From Thermotogae bacterium (lineage in GTDB: Bacteria > Thermotogota > Thermotogae > UBA12178): a DNA stretch of 10,620 nucleotides. A model generated the notes under the pieces. It was not told where the DNA came from. It worked only from the letters and a program-made list of their open reading frames with translations, and made no database searches. A program made the translations under genes and the position numbers. Location: positions 1-10,620 of the forward strand of contig QNAP01000041.1 of the NCBI GenBank assembly GCA_003641795.1. The letters run 5' to 3'. Each line of letters begins with the position of its first letter. Position 1 is the stretch's first letter. Positions 1-7,131 of the stretch are shown piece after piece.

Positions 1-7
1 ACTCCAC
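1..7 (-). CDS. 5' edge of a divergent minus-strand gene (partial)
   Basis: On the minus strand a GTG start codon lies at 7-5, followed by GAG and then the window edge, so only two codons are visible. The start is chosen because a strong Shine-Dalgarno (AGGAGGG, 20-14) sits 6 nt upstream of it, and a perfect TATAAT -10 element (57-52) lies further upstream. The product is unknown. The gene would be transcribed away from the motility operon. Confidence 0.5.
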
Positions 8-13
8 GGGTAT

Positions 14-20
14 CCCTCCT
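14..20 (-). promoter_or_regulatory. Ribosome binding site of the divergent gene
   Basis: Read on the minus strand this is AGGAGGG, a near-perfect anti-SD match, 6 nt from a GTG codon at 7-5. It is the main evidence that a minus-strand gene begins at the left edge. Confidence 0.55.
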
Positions 21-30
21 GATTAGAGTT

Positions 31-59
31 TTGACTTCATGTACTCGATTCATTATACG
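31..59 (+). promoter_or_regulatory. Sigma-70-type promoter of the motility operon
   Basis: TTGACT (31-36) and TATACG (54-59) are separated by exactly 17 bp. The predicted transcription start is near 66, giving a leader of about 48 nt before the ATG at 114. The -35 matches 5 of 6 consensus bases; the -10 matches 4 of 6. This is the only convincing promoter seen upstream of the long gene series. It overlaps the -10 of an opposing promoter. Confidence 0.5.
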
Positions 60-82
60 TCTTCACCATAACTTGTTGTAAA
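52..82 (-). promoter_or_regulatory. Promoter of the divergent gene, overlapping the operon promoter
   Basis: On the minus strand there is a perfect TATAAT at 57-52 and a TTTACA at 82-77 (5 of 6 to TTGACA). The spacer is 19 bp, longer than the usual 17. The predicted start is near 45, giving a leader of about 38 nt to the GTG at 7. The -10 overlaps the forward -10 (54-59) by four bases because the core is a symmetric TATA. Confidence 0.45.
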
Positions 83-113
83 CTTGTCGTGTGGATTGAA
101 GGAGGTGAAGATC

Positions 114-785
114 ATGGAAATTCAGCTCGATGCCATGATGAACAGCTTGATCACTTATTGGTGGTTAACCCTTCCCTTAGCGGCTTTTCTCCTTTTTGGT
201 CATAAAATGGCCCCGAGAGTGATAATAACAGCTTTTGGTTTCTACGTGGGCTTGACAGTTGTGGTACCCATTCTCCGAGATCTCGAGGCTTACAACAACC
301 TGGTCCAAGAGAGACCCGGTCTTGAAGCCGGAATAAGCTTGATAGTGGGAGTAGCCGTCGCTGCGTTGTTGTATACCGTCTATGCGACGGCGATAGCGGT
401 GCTGGGTTTTCTGGGTGGGGGTCTCCTCGGTCTGGGTGTTTGGTACGCACTCGGAATCATGGTGCCCGACCTAATCGAAGGCATCCCCATTTCTCCCAAT
501 TACGTACGTTTGATCTTTTTTGGAGTATTCGGCGCTTTAGGCGCGGTAATAGCAGCCACCAGGAGGGAATCAGTTTCTTCCGCACTTGCCATGGTAGCGG
601 GTGCCGGAGGAATTGCCTTCTTGATAGTGGGTGCTGTACAGCTCAAACTGCTTAATCAAGAAAGGATAGAAATGACGCCTTTCTACAACTTTTTGTTGTT
701 GGCGATCTTCGTGGCGCTGGTTTTGATGGTTTACACGATTTTTGACAGAAAGAAAGGGAACGTAAGGAGGAAGAGTGAAGCATGA
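114..785 (+). CDS. Seven-helix integral membrane protein of unknown function
   Basis: This is a very hydrophobic protein of 223 residues. Segments that look transmembrane lie at roughly residues 12-28, 34-53, 72-90, 92-116, 131-148, 155-175 and 191-210, and the C-terminal tail is basic (DRKKGNVRRK) and probably cytoplasmic. The glycine-rich segment GFLGGGLLGLG and the helix layout recall TMEM198/DUF4203-type membrane proteins, but I cannot confirm the family and name no function. The ATG at 114 is preferred over a TTG at 84 because a strong SD (AAGGAGGTGA, 99-108) lies just before it. It is the first gene after the operon promoter, and its stop overlaps the next start by 4 bp (ATGA, 782-785), so the two are probably translationally coupled. 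Confidence 0.75.
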   Translation: MEIQLDAMMNSLITYWWLTLPLAAFLLFGHKMAPRVIITAFGFYVGLTVVVPILRDLEAYNNLVQERPGLEAGISLIVGVAVAALLYTVYATAIAVLGFLGGGLLGLGVWYALGIMVPDLIEGIPISPNYVRLIFFGVFGALGAVIAATRRESVSSALAMVAGAGGIAFLIVGAVQLKLLNQERIEMTPFYNFLLLAIFVALVLMVYTIFDRKKGNVRRKSEA

Positions 786-2605
786 GATTTAAAGTGGTGT
801 GGCTGTTCATAGTTTCTTCTCTGTTTTTGCCTTCGATAGTGGAAGCTGGAATCTATTTCGGCAACCTTCACGCACACACGGCTTATTCTGATGGTCAAGG
901 TGATCCGGCACAGGCGTTTCAACACGCACGCAATATCGCTGGATTGGACTTTCAAGCAGTAACTGATCACGCTTACTATTTCGTTCAGCCGCTTGCCGAT
1001 GGTTCGGACAAATTCACCAAAACGCGAGAATACGCTGAGGATTTCACCGAACCAGGTGTGTTCGTAGCCATCGCCGGATTTGAATGGACCGGGACTGGAT
1101 ATGGACACATCAACATTTACAACACGAAGGGATGGATCAGCAGGGATCAAGCCGATCTGTTCCGTCTTTACGAATGGATCGTAAAACATAAAGCCCTGGC
1201 ACAGTTCAACCATCCTGTGAGGGAGTTTGGCGATAATTTTAGAGAGTTCCTCTACTTTCCCGAGGTCGACAAGTACATCAATCTCATCGAAGTTGGAAAC
1301 GGTAACTGGGCTGCCGGAGATATCATATCTGAGGAAATGGAAGCGGCGTATCGTGATGCTTTGAGGAAAGGATGGCATGTTGGTGCGACAGCCAATCAGG
1401 ACAATCACAAACCCAACTGGGGAAGTGCCAACGACGCCCGAACGGCGGTGATAGCGGAAAACCTTTCATACGACTCCATCATGGAAGCCCTGAAAAGACG
1501 ACATGTTTACGCCACCGAAGATAAGAATGCTCGAGTTTTCCTCTTTGCAGGTAGTGCCATGATGGGAGACATACTCTACGATGCCACGCGTGTGACACTC
1601 CACATGTCCTTTGAAGATATTGGAGATCCAGTGTCTTGCGCAACACTGGTAACGTCCCACAGAGAGATCCCGGTCCCCGTTTCCGGTGATAGCTGGGATT
1701 ATTCCACAGATGTCAGAGTGGAATACAATTACGAGTGGGTATATCTGAGAATAAAGCAAAAAGATGGTGACAATGTCGTCACGTCTCCCATATGGTTTCA
1801 AAGTAGCTCGAAACACTATGCCCTGAACCCTTCGATCTTTCCCACAAGACCCACTCAAGGGGAGAAGTTCGTTCTCAGGTTCGATTTGGTGAACTGGAGC
1901 GAGCAAGCCGAATTTGTGAATCTCTCCGTCTGTTTGTCTGGCAACCCAATCTTCGACCAAACCTTCGAACTTCAACCGATCTCGCGTCTTTCCACAAATA
2001 TCGAACTCTCCGCAGAAGAAGAAGGCCCCCTTCAGGTATATGTGGATGGAGAACTCGCGTGGGAAGGATATCTGCATCTGACACAGTTCTCCGCCATACT
2101 GGACACCACGCACGAGAACGGATACGAATTTGAAAATTCTGAACTCCTTCTGTGGCTTGAATCTGTTGGTGGACGTGTGGAAGTCTTGAGAGGAAGAATG
2201 CGTGCCAATTCTCTAAAAGGGAAGCGGTTGCTGATTCTGCCGCTTCCTGAAAGTGGTGGAATTGCTCCGATAATTAAGAAACTGAACACGAAAGAGATAG
2301 GGATCATAGTCGATCACGTAAGCAAAGGTGGCCTTCTAATATTGGTTTCTGCAAAGGAGCCTATAGAATCGGATGTGGTGGATACCTACAACACTCTGTT
2401 GAAACGACTGGGCTTTGAAGCCACCTTTTCCAATGATGGAACGAAGATATTGGAAGATGGAGAGGAAAAGAAACTCGTTAGTCTTTCATTCGGCCAGGGT
2501 TACGTTCTGGTCGGATCCCATGATTTTGTGCTTCACCCAGAAGCAGAACTTGAAGAGCTTCTCACGGAGCTTTTAGGAGTGAATTTCGTCGATGACGAAG
2601 AGTGA
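782..2605 (+). CDS. Secreted PHP-domain metallohydrolase (CehA/McbA family)
   Basis: 607 residues. A signal peptide (about 1-22, ending VEA) shows that the protein is exported. A PHP metal-dependent hydrolase domain follows (about 24-250). Likely metal ligands are HAH at 30-32, TDH at 61-63, E101 in FEWTG, H109 in GYGHIN, NHP at 143-145, and QDNH at 206-209. The segment ALKRRHVYATED (236-247) is typical of CehA/McbA-type proteins. Known relatives include carbaryl-hydrolysing esterase and phosphoesterases, so the substrate here is open. From about residue 350 there is a beta-rich CARDB/Ig-like region, then an alpha/beta region (about 430-600) resembling the glutamine-amidotransferase-like domains found on other exported proteins; both of these calls are tentative. 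An SD (AAGGAGG, 764-770) lies inside the preceding gene, and the two genes overlap by 4 bp. Its place ahead of flagellar genes is unusual. Confidence 0.8.
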   Translation: MRFKVVWLFIVSSLFLPSIVEAGIYFGNLHAHTAYSDGQGDPAQAFQHARNIAGLDFQAVTDHAYYFVQPLADGSDKFTKTREYAEDFTEPGVFVAIAGFEWTGTGYGHINIYNTKGWISRDQADLFRLYEWIVKHKALAQFNHPVREFGDNFREFLYFPEVDKYINLIEVGNGNWAAGDIISEEMEAAYRDALRKGWHVGATANQDNHKPNWGSANDARTAVIAENLSYDSIMEALKRRHVYATEDKNARVFLFAGSAMMGDILYDATRVTLHMSFEDIGDPVSCATLVTSHREIPVPVSGDSWDYSTDVRVEYNYEWVYLRIKQKDGDNVVTSPIWFQSSSKHYALNPSIFPTRPTQGEKFVLRFDLVNWSEQAEFVNLSVCLSGNPIFDQTFELQPISRLSTNIELSAEEEGPLQVYVDGELAWEGYLHLTQFSAILDTTHENGYEFENSELLLWLESVGGRVEVLRGRMRANSLKGKRLLILPLPESGGIAPIIKKLNTKEIGIIVDHVSKGGLLILVSAKEPIESDVVDTYNTLLKRLGFEATFSNDGTKILEDGEEKKLVSLSFGQGYVLVGSHDFVLHPEAELEELLTELLGVNFVDDEE

Positions 2606-2697
2606 ATGGGGGAACCATGAGAAGAATAGAGCACAGTGACAGGTTCGGTCTTCCACACAAAACGCAGGAGTCCTACCAAAATCGAGGAGGTAGCGGG

Positions 2698-2895
2698 ATG
2701 ATCTGGCTTACGGGGTTGAGTGGTGAAACGTTCGTTTTGAATGCCGAGTTGATCGAGATGATCGAAGCGCGTCCAGACACGACCATAACCCTTGTCAATG
2801 GGAGGAAATATATCGTACGTGAAAGCATCGAAGATGTGATTCAGAAAGTGTTAGAATACAAACGAAAGATCTTCGAGAAAGTTTCGGGGGTGTGA
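2698..2895 (+). CDS. flbD: Flagellar protein FlbD
   Basis: A 65-residue protein with the typical FlbD start (MIWLTGLSGETFVLN) followed by a segment LVNGRKYIVRESIEDVI. FlbD proteins are about 60-80 residues and are found in flagellar gene clusters, usually just before motA; the biochemical role is poorly defined. The ATG at 2698 is chosen because FlbD proteins begin MI-x-LT and an ideal SD (GAGGAGG, 2684-2690) lies 7 nt upstream. The frame stays open upstream to an ATG at 2617 with a G-rich sequence before it, so a 92-residue form is possible. motA follows after 3 bp. Confidence 0.85.
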   Translation: MIWLTGLSGETFVLNAELIEMIEARPDTTITLVNGRKYIVRESIEDVIQKVLEYKRKIFEKVSGV

Positions 2896-2898
2896 TGG

Positions 2899-3690
2899 AT
2901 GGATATTTCAACCCTGTTGGGACTCGTCCTCGTTGTCTTCGTTGTCATATTTGGAGTGGGTAGTTTTCAGGATTTAATGCGCGACTTTGTCCAGTTTTCG
3001 TCCATCATGATTACCGTCGTGGGTACGATAGCGGCGGTGATGATAGCTCACCCTAAGGCGCGCTCTTTTGCCTTAATCAACATAGCTTTGAGCACCTTGA
3101 AGGAACCCAAGATAGATATGATTGGCACCTTGAGAACCCTTGTGAGTTTTGCAGAGAAGGCTCGACGAGAAGGACTCCTTTCGTTGGAGAGTAACGTGGA
3201 AGAAATAGAAGACGAGTTCTTGAAAAAAGGGCTTCAGTTGGTGATCGACGGAACCGATCCCGATCTCCTCAAAAACATGATGGAAGTGGAGTTGGAACTG
3301 ATGGAAGAGGACTTTCGAGGACGCAGAGCTGTTATGGACTCAGTGGGCGCTTTTGCACCAGCCTTTGGGCTTATCGGGACGTTAATTGGACTCATACAGA
3401 TGTTGAAGGCGTTGAACAACCCGGATATGCTGGGCCCAGCCATGGCCAAATCGCTGTTGACAACCCTTTACGGTAGTATGATTGCCAACGCTGTGGCGCT
3501 ACCCATGGGAGAGAAGATCGCTGGAAGGGCTTCAAAGGTCCTGATGCAAAAGAGAATGATACTGGAGGGGCTGCTTTCAATCCAAGCTGGGGATAACCCG
3601 AGACTCGTAGAGGAAAAGCTCAAATCTTTCCTCAGCGAAAACGAAAAAGCCACCTATGCAGCTTCGACAGCCGTTGAGGAGGCGGCGTGA
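2899..3690 (+). CDS. motA: Flagellar motor stator protein MotA
   Basis: 263 residues. MotA forms the ion-conducting stator with MotB and pushes on FliG of the rotor. Four membrane segments are visible at about 3-21, 32-50, 150-172 and 182-205. The large cytoplasmic loop carries ARREGLLSLE (88-97), which holds the conserved basic and acidic residues of the kind that contact FliG. Segments GAFAPAFGLIGTLIGL (from 150) and ALPMGEK (200-206) contain the two conserved prolines, P154 and P202. The ATG at 2899 follows a G-rich SD (2886-2892). The stop abuts the motB start codon directly, which suggests balanced expression of the two stator subunits. Confidence 0.96.
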   Translation: MDISTLLGLVLVVFVVIFGVGSFQDLMRDFVQFSSIMITVVGTIAAVMIAHPKARSFALINIALSTLKEPKIDMIGTLRTLVSFAEKARREGLLSLESNVEEIEDEFLKKGLQLVIDGTDPDLLKNMMEVELELMEEDFRGRRAVMDSVGAFAPAFGLIGTLIGLIQMLKALNNPDMLGPAMAKSLLTTLYGSMIANAVALPMGEKIAGRASKVLMQKRMILEGLLSIQAGDNPRLVEEKLKSFLSENEKATYAASTAVEEAA

Positions 3691-4572
3691 TTGGCGAAAA
3701 AATGTAAGTGCGAAGAAAAGCACGCTGGCTCTCCTGCATGGATGACAACTTATGGAGACATGGTGACACAGCTTCTCGTTTTCTTCGTAGCGATGCTTTC
3801 AATGGCTACCATCAGTCCAGGAAAATTTCAGCAGATGGCAGTGGGAATACAGTTGGCGCTCACTGGCCAACCTCCAAGTGTGCTTTTAGGAGGAAGGTCG
3901 ATCCAAGAAGAACCTTTGATCACTCAAAACCCTGGTGTGAAAAGAGAGATCCTGCGAGTCATGCAAGACGAGCGTTACAAGGGGAAGATAACCGTCCAGG
4001 TCGAGGATAGGGGCACACGTATCATTCTGCAGAATCTCGTTTTCTTCAAGGAAGGGAGCGCTGTTTTGACGAAGGAAGCCAAAGAACTGCTCGCAGTCAT
4101 AGGGAGTATCATTATTGAGCACACAACAAACATTTTGGAAATTTACGGTTATACGGATGACAGACCACTACCTCCTGAATCAGTTTATCCTTCCAACTGG
4201 CATCTTGGAGCTGCGAGAGCGGCAAGTGTGGCTCGATTTTTTGCAGAGGAATTGAAGCAGCGTCGTTCTATCGAACGACTTGCCGAAGTCAAGCTGGGCA
4301 CTTTTGATCCTGATTACTTTTACAATCCAGATCGTTTCTATCCAATTGGTGTGGGAGACAGGGAGATTTTGAAAAAAATAAGTGTTCTCGATGCGGAAAT
4401 GGATGCTTCGAAAAATCTTTTGAAACGCAAACTTGAAAACGATGAGATCAGTGAAGAAGAATTCCAACAGGAAGTGAATAAACTCGAAGTGGGAAGGAAC
4501 GAACGTTTACGGGAGTTGCGCGACAGTTTCCGTCGGATAGACATCTTGATCGTCAACGAGCGAGTGAGGTGA
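3691..4572 (+). CDS. motB: Flagellar motor stator protein MotB with a coiled-coil insertion
   Basis: 293 residues. The start is TTG, supported by GAGGAGG (3676-3682) 8 nt upstream. The short cytoplasmic N-terminus contains C5 and C7. A single membrane helix (about 22-40) begins YGDMVTQLLVFF, and D23 is the expected ion-carrying aspartate. The OmpA-like peptidoglycan-binding domain spans about 108-288, with GYTDDRP (153-159) and NWHLGAARAASV (169-180). Unusually, the normally short link between the PIGVGD turn (about 218-223) and the final strand RRIDILIV (281-288) is replaced by about 57 charged residues (224-280) with a heptad-like helical pattern. Whether the motor uses protons or sodium cannot be decided from sequence by eye. 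fliL follows 4 bp after the stop. Confidence 0.93.
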   Translation: MAKKCKCEEKHAGSPAWMTTYGDMVTQLLVFFVAMLSMATISPGKFQQMAVGIQLALTGQPPSVLLGGRSIQEEPLITQNPGVKREILRVMQDERYKGKITVQVEDRGTRIILQNLVFFKEGSAVLTKEAKELLAVIGSIIIEHTTNILEIYGYTDDRPLPPESVYPSNWHLGAARAASVARFFAEELKQRRSIERLAEVKLGTFDPDYFYNPDRFYPIGVGDREILKKISVLDAEMDASKNLLKRKLENDEISEEEFQQEVNKLEVGRNERLRELRDSFRRIDILIVNERVR

Positions 4573-4576
4573 AAGG

Positions 4577-5092
4577 ATGCCTAACGAAGAAGGCGAAAAA
4601 ACGGAACGCTCCGGTCCCGGTTTTCTGACGATGATACTGGTAGCTGCTGCGGTGGCTGCTGGTTTGAGTTTTGGTGTCAGTTTCTTACTCATCAAAGTTA
4701 TGGGCACCAACACGCAACCTTCCCAGACTCAGCAAGCGCAACAAACTCAGCCTGCATATATCAAAGCTCTTTTCATCCCTGAAGGAAGCAACGAGATGTT
4801 CATGTTGAAAGGTGGAAAAGACGTGGCTGTCGTAGATGGGCTCTCCTTCATAGTGGGCAGTGATGAATGCAGGGCGGCTATTGCCAACGCAAAGTCGGAG
4901 ATAATGGATTCCTTGGAAACGCTCTTCTTGAGTAAAGAAAAGACTGAACTCACTACGGTGGCTGGTAGGGAATTGCTCAAAAAACAGATTAAGGACATGA
5001 TCAACGAGATCACAGCGTTCGTTGGAGAAAGAGAAAAATTCGGAGTGTTGAAAGTTGCCCTACGCCTCAAGGCTATTTCCAGGGTGGAGTGA
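4577..5092 (+). CDS. fliL: Flagellar basal body-associated protein FliL
   Basis: 171 residues. FliL is a single-pass inner membrane protein that surrounds or stabilises the stator. A charged N-terminus (about 1-15) is followed by a membrane helix (about 17-41), a Gln/Thr/Pro-rich linker (46-59) and a periplasmic domain ending KFGVLKVALRLKAISRVE. The family is poorly conserved, so the assignment rests on topology, size and the position between motB and fliM. An SD (GAGGTGA, 4566-4572) overlaps the motB stop. Confidence 0.85.
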   Translation: MPNEEGEKTERSGPGFLTMILVAAAVAAGLSFGVSFLLIKVMGTNTQPSQTQQAQQTQPAYIKALFIPEGSNEMFMLKGGKDVAVVDGLSFIVGSDECRAAIANAKSEIMDSLETLFLSKEKTELTTVAGRELLKKQIKDMINEITAFVGEREKFGVLKVALRLKAISRVE

Positions 5093-5104
5093 GGAGGCGA
5101 AAGC

Positions 5105-6106
5105 ATGGCTGATATCCTCAGCCAAGAAGAAATAGATGCCCTCCTTAACGCCCTGAGCTCGGGCGAGCTGTCGGTAGAGGAGATCAAGGAGGAAGAAGAG
5201 GGAAAAAAGATAAAGGAGTACGATTTTCGAAGACCGAGCAAATTTTCCAAAGAACAGATACGCGTCTTCGACATGGTACACGAAAACTTTGCTCGATCTC
5301 TTTCGAACTACCTCTCTGGTAAGCTCAGAACTTTCGTGAATGTGAACATAGCCAGCGTTGATCAGATCACCTTTGGAGAGTTTTTGCGATCGGTGCCTTC
5401 TCCATCTTTTATTGTTGTTTTCTCGGCCTCGGAATTGCATGGGAACACCATACTGGAAATCAACCCGGAAATCGTTTATACCATTGTCGACAGATTGTTG
5501 GGTGGGCCGGGAACATCTGGCCGACTCAATCGTTCTCCCACTGATATTGAGATGAGTGTCATGAAGAAAGAGGTTAATGTGATTCTCAATCTGCTGAGCG
5601 GTGCCTGGGAACATATATTCTCTTTCACTCCCACCGTAGAGAGCATAGAAACAAACGCACAGTTCGTACAGATAGCACCACAGAGTGAGATGTCTCTGCT
5701 GGTCACACTCTTCGTTTCTGTGGGTAATGTTGAGGCTTTCATGAACGTGTGTTGGCTCTCATCGACTCTCGAACCTTTTGCGGAAAGACTCTCCACACAA
5801 GCATGGTTTGTGAAAAAGGGAGAGGTGAAGACTGAAGAAAAGAGAAAGCTTGAAGAGAGCCTCGAAAGTGTTTTTGTCGAGCTCGTCGCTGAACTGGGAA
5901 GGAGTACTCTTACCTTGCGTGATTTTCTGCATCTTGAAGAAGGCGACGTGATCCGACTCGATACCAAGAGAGACGAGGACGTCGTTGTCAGAATACAGGG
6001 CAAACCCAGGTTCTTCGGGCGCATGGGAAAATTCAAAGGGTACAAGGCAGTCAAAGTGAGTAGAGTGATCCATCCCGAGGAACTGGAGAAGGAGGGATGG
6101 CAATGA
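5105..6106 (+). CDS. fliM: Flagellar motor switch protein FliM
   Basis: 333 residues. FliM forms the C-ring, binds CheY-P through its N-terminus and contacts FliG through its middle domain. The N-terminal CheY-P-binding peptide is visible as ILSQEEIDALLNAL (4-17). The middle CheC-like domain starts around YDFRRPSKFSKEQ (39-51) and carries the GGxG FliG-binding motif as LLGGPG (131-136). A FliN-like C-terminal domain (about 250-322) contains VAELGRSTLTLRDFL. The acidic/basic linker at 25-38 joins the peptide to the core. The SD GAGGAGG (5091-5097) lies 7 nt before the ATG. The stop overlaps the fliY start (ATGA, 6103-6106). Confidence 0.97.
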   Translation: MADILSQEEIDALLNALSSGELSVEEIKEEEEGKKIKEYDFRRPSKFSKEQIRVFDMVHENFARSLSNYLSGKLRTFVNVNIASVDQITFGEFLRSVPSPSFIVVFSASELHGNTILEINPEIVYTIVDRLLGGPGTSGRLNRSPTDIEMSVMKKEVNVILNLLSGAWEHIFSFTPTVESIETNAQFVQIAPQSEMSLLVTLFVSVGNVEAFMNVCWLSSTLEPFAERLSTQAWFVKKGEVKTEEKRKLEESLESVFVELVAELGRSTLTLRDFLHLEEGDVIRLDTKRDEDVVVRIQGKPRFFGRMGKFKGYKAVKVSRVIHPEELEKEGWQ

Positions 6107-7131
6107 GTGATGAATTCCTAAGTCAAGAAGAACTCGATGCGCTTTTAAGTGGGTTGACCTCCGGTAGTACTGACAGCATTTCCGTTGATGAGGAGATTTC
6201 CTCGTTGGCAGATGCGATTATAGAAGGTTTCTCCACAGCGTTGAACACGATGATCGGGCGAAATGTGACAATAACCAAAGAGGAGCTCGAACGAGCGAAT
6301 GCAGTTAATTTGGCAGATCGGCTCTCTCCACACCTCGTAGTGTCCATGGTGGAACTCACGTGGAAAGACAACAAGGTCGATCTCCTTTTCTTTATGGAAG
6401 ATAATTTGGGTTCCACTCTGGCTGATCTCATGGTTGGGGGTACCGGAGAAGGTACCCCTCCACTGGACGAAATCAGGATGAGTGCGTTGAATGAAGTCAT
6501 CAGCCAAATGATGGGCTCTGCTACCACTTCCATTTCCAAGGTGTTTTCTGCACCTGTGAATATGGAACCTCCAGCTACACAAACTATAAATCTCGAAGAA
6601 GATAAGGAAAAGTTGAAGGAACTCATTGAACCAACCAAAACCGTGTCATTTGGCAGCTACACGGTTAAGCTCGATGAAAAAGACGTGGGGAAGCTTTTCC
6701 TGGTTCTCCCGGCACGTTTAGCAGGGGAAGAAAGTAAAACGGAGACTCCTTCTGGTGTGGGAAGACAGACTGAAAGCCAACCAGTACCTATAGCAAAACA
6801 AGAGAAGCCAGTGAAGGCAACACCCGTTGAGTTCGAAGAGTTACAACCTCGAGCAATGTCACAGCAGGATACGGGCAAACTCGAATTGCTGCTCGATGTT
6901 CCTTTGACGATCTCAGTAGAATTGGGCAGGACAAAGATGACGCTGAAGCAGGTGTTGGAGCTCTACAATGGATCTATCATAGAGTTGGACAAGCTGACTG
7001 GGGAACCTGTAGACGTGTTGGTAAATGGGAAGATAGTAGCAAGGGGAGAGGTGGTGGTCGTCGACGAGAATTTCGCGGTGAGGATCACGGAAATTGTCTC
7101 ACCTCGGGAGAGGTTGACAACTTTGCGATGA
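6103..7131 (+). CDS. fliY: Flagellar switch protein FliY (CheC-like plus FliN domains)
   Basis: 342 residues. The N-terminal peptide FLSQEELDALLSGL (5-18) resembles that of FliM and probably recruits CheY-P. The CheC-like middle domain runs from about 30 to 190, the low-complexity linker from about 215 to 255, and the FliN domain from about 260 to 340 (VELGRTKMTLKQVL). T. maritima FliY is a CheY-P phosphatase with paired sites Glu35/Asn38 and Glu132/Asn135. By my alignment the equivalents here are Ser34/Asp37 and Glu131/Ser134, so catalysis may be weak or absent. The GGxG-like VGGTGEG motif (111-117) matches the FliM position. ATG 6103 is preferred to the in-frame ATG 6097 because AGGAGGG (6090-6096) would touch 6097 but sits 6 nt from 6103. 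It overlaps fliM and the next gene by 4 bp each. Confidence 0.93.
   Translation: MSDEFLSQEELDALLSGLTSGSTDSISVDEEISSLADAIIEGFSTALNTMIGRNVTITKEELERANAVNLADRLSPHLVVSMVELTWKDNKVDLLFFMEDNLGSTLADLMVGGTGEGTPPLDEIRMSALNEVISQMMGSATTSISKVFSAPVNMEPPATQTINLEEDKEKLKELIEPTKTVSFGSYTVKLDEKDVGKLFLVLPARLAGEESKTETPSGVGRQTESQPVPIAKQEKPVKATPVEFEELQPRAMSQQDTGKLELLLDVPLTISVELGRTKMTLKQVLELYNGSIIELDKLTGEPVDVLVNGKIVARGEVVVVDENFAVRITEIVSPRERLTTLR

Noticed and set aside
84..113. Upstream TTG start for the membrane protein, adding ten residues
   Set aside because: The extension is encoded by the SD region itself (AAGGAGGTGA at 99-108), which is ideally placed for ATG 114.
742..747. Perfect TTGACA inside the end of the first gene
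   Set aside because: No TATAAT-like element at 16-18 bp; that position is the G-rich SD of the next gene.
731..2113. Long minus-strand open frames of 215-225 codons opposite the PHP hydrolase gene
   Set aside because: The plus-strand protein has a signal peptide, full PHP motifs and an SD; the minus frames show no recognisable motif and are shadows.
6097..6102. ATG 6097 as the fliY start
   Set aside because: The SD (6090-6096) would touch the start codon; ATG 6103 has correct spacing and the common ATGA overlap.
6437..6458. GGGGTACC/GGTACCCC inverted repeat with a GGAGAA loop inside fliY
   Set aside because: It encodes the Gly/Thr-rich GGTGEGTPP turn at the GGxG-like position, so the repeat is explained by the protein sequence.
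7114..7119. Perfect TTGACA just before the LolA-like gene
   Set aside because: No -10 element at a suitable distance; downstream sequence is coding.
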